Source: JAZTYK01 sp045636925 (GTDB taxonomy: Bacteria > Bacillota > Clostridia > Oscillospirales > Butyricicoccaceae). From it: a stretch of 18,374 nt of DNA. The DNA lies in NCBI GenBank assembly GCA_045636925.1, contig JAZTYK010000031.1, positions 1 to 18,374 of the forward strand, read 5' to 3'. Positions 13,284 to 18,374 of the stretch are shown here, piece after piece. The position numbers were made by a program, and so were the translations under genes. How positions within the stretch are numbered: position 1 is the first letter of the stretch; each line of letters begins with the position of its first letter. The notes beneath the pieces are model-generated. The model was not told where the DNA came from, searched no databases, and was given only the letters and a program-made list of their open reading frames with translations.

Positions 13284-13577
13284 ATGGCAGAAGAATACGG
13301 CAAGAATTTTCTGGTTCTCACCGATGAGGATGGCAAGGATTTCGAAGTAGAGCACCTGGATACCGTGGAGTACAACAATCAGGTCTATGCCGCCTTTATC
13401 CCCGCCAGCATGTCTCTGGAAGACAGCTACGAGCTGATCATCATGAAGATCGAACTGGCAGATGATGGCGAAGAATACCTGGTCACGCTGGAAGACGAGG
13501 ACGAAGAAGCCGAGCTGTTCCAGATCTTCAGCGAGCGTCTGGAAGAAACCTTTGAAGAAGGCGAAGACGAAGAATAA
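13284..13577 (+). CDS. DUF1292 family protein (YrzB-like)
   Basis: This 97-residue, strongly acidic cytoplasmic protein belongs to DUF1292, a small Firmicutes family of unknown function often found near housekeeping genes. Typical features are the opening FLVLTDEDGKDFEVEHLDTVEYNNQVYAAFIP, then IIMKIELADDGEEYLVTLEDEDEEAELFQIFSERLEE and an all-acidic tail. There are no catalytic residues or membrane segments to suggest an activity. The ATG has AAGGAGG 8 nt upstream and its own consensus promoter. The last codons overlap the likely promoter of the 6S RNA that follows. Confidence 0.9.
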   Translation: MAEEYGKNFLVLTDEDGKDFEVEHLDTVEYNNQVYAAFIPASMSLEDSYELIIMKIELADDGEEYLVTLEDEDEEAELFQIFSERLEETFEEGEDEE

Positions 13578-13580
13578 AAC
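13552..13580 (+). promoter_or_regulatory. possible promoter of 6S RNA inside the DUF1292 gene
   Basis: TTGAAG (13552-13557), 17 nt and TAAAAC (13575-13580). Both hexamers are weak, but the expected start (13587-13589) falls exactly on the first paired base of the RNA. Confidence 0.45.
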
Positions 13581-13588
13581 CGAATCAC

Positions 13589-13774
13589 ACAGCTCCGCAG
13601 TGCGGGGCGCAGAGTTTTTATTTAACCTACAAAGTGTTGAAAGGGATTGCGGGTCCGTGCCCCGAGGGCAGACCTCCCCGTAAGGGACGTTGGGAGCCGT
13701 TTAAAGGCATGGCAGCGAACCCACCTGCGAGAGCGGGTTATTTAACACCTCTGTGTCCCGCTCTGCGGAGTTGT
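13589..13774 (+). ncRNA. ssrS: probable 6S RNA
   Basis: 6S RNA binds the sigma-A RNA polymerase holoenzyme by mimicking an open promoter. This 186-nt stretch folds into one long rod of the expected size. The ends 13589-13614 and 13749-13774 pair over about 26 bp with one A-T/T position out of register and a few G-U pairs. Then GTGTTGAA (13633-13640) pairs with TTTAACAC (13741-13748), leaving a large single-stranded 5' bulge (13615-13632). Further in, GGGATTGC pairs with GCGAACCC (one mismatch) and CCGTGCC with GGCATGG, leading to an apical part. There is no SRP, tmRNA or RNase P motif. The identity rests on shape, size and position, since I could not run a covariance search. Confidence 0.68.
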
Positions 13775-13820
13775 TCTGTCAAAACCGAAACAGAAAAACA
13801 ACAGTAAGGAAGTGGCATCT

Positions 13821-14429
13821 ATGGCCAAGCAAGTCTGGAGTCCCGGCACTATGCTGGCACCCCTGCCTCCCGCGCTGGTCACCTGCGGCCAGGGAGAAGA
13901 TATCAACGTGCTCACCATCGGCTGGACCGGCATTCTGTGCACCAAGCCGCCTAAAACCTATATTTCCGTCCGCCCCGAGCGGCATTCCCATCACCTGCTG
14001 GAGCAGTACGGCTGCTTCACCATCAACCTGCCCACCGCATCCATGGTGCGCAAGGTAGACCTGTGCGGTGTGCGCAGCGGTAAGGATTGCAATAAGTTCG
14101 AGCTTTGTGACCTTGCCACCGAACCCGGCACCGTAGTCTCCTGCCCTTCTTTGGCAGAAAGCCCCGTCAACATCGAATGCCGCATCACCGGCAAGCAGTC
14201 TTTGGGCAGCCACGATATGTTTGTGGCTGACATCGTTGCCGTCACCGTAGATGAACGCTATGTGGACAAGCAGGGCAAGCTGCACATCGACAAATGCGAT
14301 CTGCTGTGCTATGCCCACGGCACTTACTTTACCCTGGGTGATCCTGTGGGCACCTTTGGCTTTTCCGTGCGTAAAAAACTGGCAAAGCAACCCCGCAGAA
14401 AACCCTCCGTGAAAAAGGAGCATAAATAA
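13821..14429 (+). CDS. flavin reductase-like (flavoredoxin family) FMN-binding protein
   Basis: This 202-residue protein has the split-barrel FMN-binding fold of flavin reductase-like and flavoredoxin proteins, which transfer electrons from NAD(P)H or protein donors through FMN. Family marks are the opening PGTMLAPLPPALVTCG, NVLTIGWTGILCTKPPKTYISVRPERHSHHLLEQYGCFTINLP (30-71) and DCNKFELC (89-96), with a late HGTYFTLGDPVGTFGFSV. The basic tail (about 185-202) is unusual in composition but short. The ATG at 13821 is favoured because AAGGA (13806-13810) is 10 nt away; the GTG at 13812 is too close. The partner and substrate are unknown. The next gene begins 1 nt after its stop. No clear promoter was found between it and the 6S RNA. 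Confidence 0.88.
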   Translation: MAKQVWSPGTMLAPLPPALVTCGQGEDINVLTIGWTGILCTKPPKTYISVRPERHSHHLLEQYGCFTINLPTASMVRKVDLCGVRSGKDCNKFELCDLATEPGTVVSCPSLAESPVNIECRITGKQSLGSHDMFVADIVAVTVDERYVDKQGKLHIDKCDLLCYAHGTYFTLGDPVGTFGFSVRKKLAKQPRRKPSVKKEHK

Positions 14430-14430
14430 C

Positions 14431-14916
14431 ATGGAACTGAAGATCCGTCATGCCACACTGTCCGACCTGGATGCCGTTAACGCAGTAGAAGCCGCCACCT
14501 TCCCCCCTGCCGAAGCCTGTACCTACGAAACCTTCCGTTACCGCCTCACCGCTTATCCCGAGCGCTTTTTGGTGGCCGAGCTGGATGGCAAAATCGTAGG
14601 CATCATCAACGGCTGCACCACCGACAAGCCCCTGATCTGCGACGAGCTGTTTGAAGCCGCCGGTCACGATCCCAAGGGTGCCAATCAGATGATCTTTGGT
14701 CTGGGTGTTTTGCCGGAATACCAGCATCAGGGCATTGCCGGCAAACTGATTAACGCACTGGTAGAACTGGTGCGCAAGGAAGGCCGCAAGACGGTGGTCC
14801 TCACCTGCAAAGAGCACCTGATCCACTATTACAGCCGGTTCGGCTTTGAAAACCGCGGTGTTTCCGAAAGCGTCCACGGCGGCGCCGTCTGGTACGACAT
14901 GGTACTGGAGCTGTAA
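14431..14916 (+). CDS. GNAT-family N-acetyltransferase (AANAT-like)
   Basis: This 161-residue acetyltransferase has motif A LGVLPEYQHQGIAGKLI (91-107), with the acetyl-CoA loop Q-x-x-G-x-A/G at Gln98-Gly104, and motif B YYSRFGFENRG (133-143). The early ATFPPAEACTYETFRYRL and late GAVWYDMVLEL resemble the arylalkylamine N-acetyltransferase-like branch, which suggests an amine substrate but does not prove it. The ATG is 1 nt past the preceding TAA, and the ribosome site AAGGAG lies inside the end of that gene, so the two are co-transcribed and coupled. A terminator follows. Confidence 0.9.
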   Translation: MELKIRHATLSDLDAVNAVEAATFPPAEACTYETFRYRLTAYPERFLVAELDGKIVGIINGCTTDKPLICDELFEAAGHDPKGANQMIFGLGVLPEYQHQGIAGKLINALVELVRKEGRKTVVLTCKEHLIHYYSRFGFENRGVSESVHGGAVWYDMVLEL

Positions 14917-14939
14917 GCATCCATTTCATCAAAAATCAC

Positions 14940-14972
14940 AAAAGTCCGAGGGCTTTCCGCCCCCGGACTTTT
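14940..14972 (+). terminator. terminator after the flavin reductase-GNAT pair
   Basis: AAAAGTCCG (14940-14948) pairs with CGGACTTTT (14964-14972), and inside it GGGC (14950-14953) pairs with GCCC (14959-14962) around a short loop, with one A-C mismatch between them. The right arm ends in four T residues. Confidence 0.85.
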
Positions 14973-15221
14973 CAAATTTCAATATTTCCCGCGTAAAAGA
15001 TTTCGGCTTTTTCTTTATTCGGCAAAATTTACCGCCATGTAAAGTTTGGTAAACTGTGTGTTATCAAATCCGCCTTTTTTCGCGTTTTTCCCCCATTTTA
15101 ACCGTTTTTTCATCCATGCGAAAATTTAATCACTTAGTTTTTGCAAGGGTTTTGCACATTTTCCACAGAGTTTTCCACATCGGAGCCGGCTGTTTTTTCA
15201 TAACAAACAGTAATCCCTGCT
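14973..15221. other. A+T-rich spacer between convergent genes
   Basis: No credible gene is present. It contains an inverted repeat TTTACC...GGTAAA near 15030-15055 and, at 15150-15179, three DnaA-box-like 9-mers. I found no convincing terminator for comM here; the AGCCGGCT palindrome at 15184-15191 is too short. Confidence 0.5.
15150..15179 (+). repeat. cluster of three DnaA-box-like 9-mers
   Basis: TTTTGCACA (15150-15158), TTTTCCACA (15159-15167) and TTTTCCACA (15171-15179) stand in the same orientation. The last two differ by one base from the DnaA box TTATCCACA. Their function is unproven. Confidence 0.45.
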
Positions 15222-16751
15222 TTACAAAAGCGCCTCCCGATCCAGAGTTCGATACTGGATGGCCTCGGCCACATGGGTTTGGTCAATCTGACGGGAGCCC
15301 TCCAGATCTGCTATGGTACGCGCCACCTTCAGGATCCGGTCATAGCTGCGGGCAGACAGACCCAGTCGGTCAAATGCCTGCTGCAGCAGCACCTGCGCGC
15401 CTTCCGTCACCGGGCACATCTCTGCCATCATGCCGGGCTGCAGCTGGGAGTTGGAATATATGCCGCTGCCTGCATATCGCTGCTGCTGGATGCGGCGAGC
15501 CGCATTGACCCGCTCGCGCACCGCCTCCGAGCTTTCTGCCGGACGGCGATTCCGCAGACTTTCATAGGGCACCGAAGGCACACTGATATGCAGATCGATG
15601 CGATCCAGCAGCGGCCCGGAGATCCGCTTGCGATAGGCACGGACACTCTGGTCTGTACAGGTGCAACGCCCCGAAGGATCGCCGAAATAGCCGCATTTAC
15701 AGGGATTCATGGCACAAACCAGCATAAAGCTGCTGGGATAGGTGCAGCTGCCGATGGCACGGGAAATAGTGATGGTACCGTCCTCCAAAGGCTGCCGCAA
15801 AATCTCCAGGGCATCCCGCTGGAACTCCGGCAGCTCGTCCAGAAAGAGCACGCCGTTGTGCGCCAGTGAAATCTCACCGGGATGCAGCCGACTGCCGCCG
15901 CCGGCAAGGCCTACCGTGGACACGGTATGATGCGGATTGCGGAAGGGTCTGGTGGTCAGCATGGGGGTCTTGGGATTCAGCATTCCCGCCACCGAAAAGA
16001 TCTTGGTGGACTCCAGTGCCTCCTCCTCCGTCATATCCGGCAAAATGGAGGGCAACCGTTTGGCAAGCATGCTCTTACCACTGCCGGGCGGGCCCAGAAG
16101 CAGTACGTTATGCGAGCCGGCCGCCGCGATCTCCAGCGCCCTCTTCACACTCTCCTGCCCTACCACATCGGCCATATCCAGTCCTTCCGGATCACAGCTG
16201 GCGTATACAAAGGGCTCTTGGGGCACAATGGCTTCTTCCCCCTTCAGATGCCGGATCAGCTGGGGCACATCCTGCACCGGATATACCGTCAGACCGGATA
16301 CCACGGCAGCTTCCTTTCCGTTTTCCTCCGGCACAAAGATCTGTCTGGCTCCGCTGTCACGGGCGGCAATGGCCATGGGCAGCACACCGCTGGCGGGACA
16401 CAGCTTGCCGCTTAGGGAAAGCTCACCCACAAAGCAGGCACTGCTTTCCATTTCCTCCGGCAGTTCCAGCTGTTTGCTGGCAACCAGAATGCTCAGCAGA
16501 ATGGGCAGGTCATAAATAGGGCCTTCTTTCCGCAGCTCACCGGGTGCCAGGTTCACCGTAATGCGCCGCATGGGAAACTCAAAGCCGCAGTTTTTGAGAG
16601 CAGAATGCACCCGTTCCCGGGACTCCTTGACCGCAGCATCCGGCAAGCCTACCACATCAAACCGGGGCAGGCCGCCGTTCAGGTCACACTCGCAGAAAAC
16701 CTGCTGTCCATGGATGCCCACAATACCGCAGGAACGCACGCTTGCTACCAT
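15222..16751 (-). CDS. comM: YifB/ComM-type AAA+ ATPase (Mg chelatase-like)
   Basis: ComM is a hexameric AAA+ helicase that helps integrate incoming single-stranded DNA by branch migration in transformable bacteria; in Clostridia the role is less clear. The 509 residues match the family length. The N-terminal domain reads VGLPDAAVKESRERVHSALKN (34-54) and RITVNLAPGELRKEG. The AAA+ core has Walker A GPPGSGKS (220-227), Walker B VLFLDE (301-306), and RPFRNPHHTVS. The NPCKCGYFGD region has paired Cys at 351/353 and 363/365, a likely metal site. The C-terminal lid contains SARSYDRILKVARTIADL. The ATG at 16749-16751 has GGGGG 7 nt upstream; extension to 16901 crosses the promoter. It is a monocistronic gene divergent from PFOR. 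Confidence 0.95.
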   Translation of the reverse strand: MVASVRSCGIVGIHGQQVFCECDLNGGLPRFDVVGLPDAAVKESRERVHSALKNCGFEFPMRRITVNLAPGELRKEGPIYDLPILLSILVASKQLELPEEMESSACFVGELSLSGKLCPASGVLPMAIAARDSGARQIFVPEENGKEAAVVSGLTVYPVQDVPQLIRHLKGEEAIVPQEPFVYASCDPEGLDMADVVGQESVKRALEIAAAGSHNVLLLGPPGSGKSMLAKRLPSILPDMTEEEALESTKIFSVAGMLNPKTPMLTTRPFRNPHHTVSTVGLAGGGSRLHPGEISLAHNGVLFLDELPEFQRDALEILRQPLEDGTITISRAIGSCTYPSSFMLVCAMNPCKCGYFGDPSGRCTCTDQSVRAYRKRISGPLLDRIDLHISVPSVPYESLRNRRPAESSEAVRERVNAARRIQQQRYAGSGIYSNSQLQPGMMAEMCPVTEGAQVLLQQAFDRLGLSARSYDRILKVARTIADLEGSRQIDQTHVAEAIQYRTLDREALL

Positions 16752-16809
16752 CTTTCTTCCCCCTTTTACCGCGCAACATTCACGCCGCCCGACTTCTTTT
16801 ATTAAGGTC

Positions 16810-16818
16810 ATTATAGCA
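16810..16818 (-). promoter_or_regulatory. extended -10 promoter of comM
   Basis: On the minus strand TGC-TATAAT, a perfect extended -10, stands 59 nt before the ATG. No good -35 is visible at 16-18 nt, which extended -10 promoters can tolerate. Confidence 0.6.
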
Positions 16819-16931
16819 CATTTCAGCGCTTTGCCATCCCTTTTTTTCACACTTTTCGGAAAAAGTGCAAAATCACGGGAAAGTTTTAAAATATTTGGCA
16901 AAATCTCTACACTTAATTTGTATAAAAGAGG

Positions 16932-16960
16932 TTTACATCTGTGATATTTCTTGTTAAAAT
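16932..16960 (+). promoter_or_regulatory. promoter of the pyruvate:ferredoxin oxidoreductase gene
   Basis: TTTACA (16932-16937), 17 nt and TAAAAT (16955-16960), giving a leader of about 70 nt. TTGTTAA (16951-16957) overlaps the -10 and matches a half-site of the redox repressor Rex, but the other half is poor. Confidence 0.65.
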
Positions 16961-17037
16961 ATAGATGTCGTGGTATGCAAGTACCGCGGTCATCCGGTTT
17001 TGATACTACTTAAATAGAATAAGGAGGAAATTCCAAA

Positions 17038-18374
17038 ATGGTAGTAAGAAAAATGAAATCCATGGATGGTAACAACGCTGCCGCACATGTATCCTATGCA
17101 TTTACGGAAGTCGCTGCTATCTTCCCCATCACTCCCTCCAGCCCCATGGCTGACTTTGTCGACCAGTGGTCCGCTAACGGTCTGAAGAACGTCTTCGGCA
17201 CCCAGGTCAAGGTTGTCGAGATGCAGTCCGAAGCCGGTGCTGCCGGTGCTGTGCACGGTTCTCTGGGCGCTGGCGCTCTGACCACCACCTACACCGCATC
17301 TCAGGGTCTGCTGCTGATGATCCCCAACATGTACAAGATCGCCGCAGAGCAGCTGCCCTCCGTCTTCCATGTTTCCGCTCGTACCATCTCCACCCATGCT
17401 CTGAACATCTTCGGTGACCATTCCGACGTTATGGCTTGCCGTCAGACCGGCTTTGCCATGCTGGCCGAGACCAACGTCCAGGAAGTCATGGACCTGTCCC
17501 CCGTCGCCCACCTGGCCGCCATCAAGGGCCGCGTGCCCTTCCTGAACTTCTTCGACGGCTTCCGCACCTCTCACGAACTGCAGAAGATCGAAGTTCTGGA
17601 CTACGAAGACCTGGGCAAGCTGATGGACTGGGACGCAGTGCAGAAGTTCCGTGACCACGCACTGTCCACCGAACATCCCTCCATCCGTTCCACCGTTCAG
17701 AACGGCGACACCTTCTTCCAGCACCGCGAAGCATGCAACTCCGCATACGACGCTCTGCCCGAAATCGTAGAAGGCTACATGAACGAAATCAACAAGCTCA
17801 CCGGCCGCAACTACCAGCTGTTTAACTACTACGGCGCACCCGATGCTGACCGTGTTGTAGTTGCAATGGGCTCCGTTTGCGAAACTCTGGAAGAAGTTGT
17901 GGACTACCTGAACGCACAGGGCGAAAAGGTCGGTATGATCAAGGTTCACCTGTACCGTCCCTTCTCCATGAAGCACCTGCTGGCAGCTCTGCCCGCAAGC
18001 GCAAAGTGCATCACCGTTCTGGACCGCACCAAGGAACCCGGCTCTCTGGGCGAACCTCTGTATCTGGACGTTTGCGCAGCACTGATTGAAAACGGCTTCA
18101 GCGGCAAGGTTCTGGCAGGCCGTTACGGTCTGGCATCCAAGGACACCACCCCCGCTGAGATGAAGGCTGTTTACGACAACATGAGCGGCGCACAGAAGAA
18201 CCACTTCACCGTGGGCATCGAAGACGACGTTACCTTCCTGTCCCTGCCCGTTGGCGAAAACATCGTTACCGCAGGCAAGACCATCATCTCCTGCAAGTTC
18301 TGGGGTCTGGGCTCCGACGGTACCGTTGGTGCAAACAAGAACTCCATCAAGATCATCGGCGACAACACCGACCA
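17038..18374 (+). CDS. nifJ: pyruvate:ferredoxin (flavodoxin) oxidoreductase, N-terminal part (3' end outside window)
   Basis: PFOR oxidises pyruvate with CoA to acetyl-CoA and CO2 and reduces ferredoxin; it is the central catabolic enzyme of anaerobic Clostridia. The 445 visible codons cover domains I to II and the start of III of the long single-chain form (near 1170 residues in full). Key residues align with the Desulfovibrio africanus enzyme: Thr32 in FPITPSS, Glu65 in EMQSEAGAAG (thiamine pyrophosphate activation), and Arg115 in HVSARTISTHALNIFGDHSD (pyruvate binding). TTYTASQGLLLMIPNMYKIA and FFDGFRTSHE are further signatures. Iron-sulfur and C-terminal thiamine domains lie outside. The ATG at 17038 has AAGGAGG 10 nt upstream. 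Third positions are heavily C-biased, as in highly expressed genes. Confidence 0.96.
   Translation, partial: MVVRKMKSMDGNNAAAHVSYAFTEVAAIFPITPSSPMADFVDQWSANGLKNVFGTQVKVVEMQSEAGAAGAVHGSLGAGALTTTYTASQGLLLMIPNMYKIAAEQLPSVFHVSARTISTHALNIFGDHSDVMACRQTGFAMLAETNVQEVMDLSPVAHLAAIKGRVPFLNFFDGFRTSHELQKIEVLDYEDLGKLMDWDAVQKFRDHALSTEHPSIRSTVQNGDTFFQHREACNSAYDALPEIVEGYMNEINKLTGRNYQLFNYYGAPDADRVVVAMGSVCETLEEVVDYLNAQGEKVGMIKVHLYRPFSMKHLLAALPASAKCITVLDRTKEPGSLGEPLYLDVCAALIENGFSGKVLAGRYGLASKDTTPAEMKAVYDNMSGAQKNHFTVGIEDDVTFLSLPVGENIVTAGKTIISCKFWGLGSDGTVGANKNSIKIIGDNTD

Noticed and set aside
13589..13774. SRP RNA or tmRNA as identity of the structured RNA
   Set aside because: The SRP apical GGAAGGAAGC-type motif and any tmRNA tRNA-like end are absent; the long rod with paired ends fits 6S RNA.
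16990..18204. Minus-strand 404-codon frame opposite PFOR
   Set aside because: PFOR on the plus strand has conserved catalytic residues; the antisense frame follows from its C-biased third positions.
1..18374. CRISPR array, tRNA genes, insertion sequence or prophage
   Set aside because: No regularly spaced direct repeats, no cloverleaf with a TTCGAATCC-type arm, and no transposase, integrase or phage protein was seen.

Overview
The window looks like a chromosomal segment from a G+C-rich, strictly anaerobic member of the Clostridia, in the style of the gut Oscillospirales. This rests on a Trp T-box leader, Firmicutes-type infC-rpmI-rplT and DUF1292 genes, sigma-A-like promoters with 17-nt spacers, strong AGGAGG ribosome sites and a pyruvate:ferredoxin oxidoreductase. 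The genus is inference. The first ~700 bases are visibly more A+T-rich than the rest, and the change falls at the RNase P RNA gene, so an assembly join there is possible.

Layout. 1-599 (minus): N-terminal part of a P-type Ca2+ ATPase. 661-1043 (plus): promoter and rnpB, then a row of hairpins to 1254. 1293-2741 (plus): an EamA/DMT exporter coupled to a GNAT acetyltransferase. 2801-4503 (minus): a TrpB2-type tryptophan synthase beta chain behind a complete tRNA-Trp-specific T-box leader. 4564-6500 (minus): a lipoprotein with a C-terminal HExxH metallopeptidase domain. 6501-10501 (minus): a marR-ABC-ABC operon encoding an asymmetric heterodimeric exporter. 10533-11549 (minus): a phosphate butyryl/acetyltransferase-family enzyme. 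11616-11783 (plus): the remains of an XRE regulator, cut off at the rplT terminator. 11784-13143 (minus): the infC-rpmI-rplT operon with an attenuator leader and an ATT start for infC. 13211-13774 (plus): a DUF1292 protein and a probable 6S RNA. 13821-14972 (plus): a flavin-reductase-like protein and a second GNAT. 14973-15221: an A+T-rich gap with a cluster of DnaA-box-like 9-mers. 15222-16818 (minus): comM. 16932 to the end (plus): the first 445 codons of PFOR.

Most genes are housekeeping or ordinary accessory genes. The drug-exporter operon is self-contained: MarR probably represses itself and the two half-transporters. The translation operon is probably controlled both by transcription attenuation and by a rare start codon. 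TrpB2 expression should follow the charging state of tRNA-Trp. PFOR supplies acetyl-CoA and reduced ferredoxin, and the Ptb-like enzyme would exchange acyl-CoA and acyl-phosphate, but no kinase partner lies nearby.

I found no mobile element, CRISPR array, tRNA or phage gene, and no clear new multi-gene system. The best leads are the infC leader (attenuator, small ORF and a possible pseudoknot with the ribosome site), the lipoprotein metallopeptidase, the truncated XRE gene, the row of hairpins after rnpB and the possible join at rnpB.
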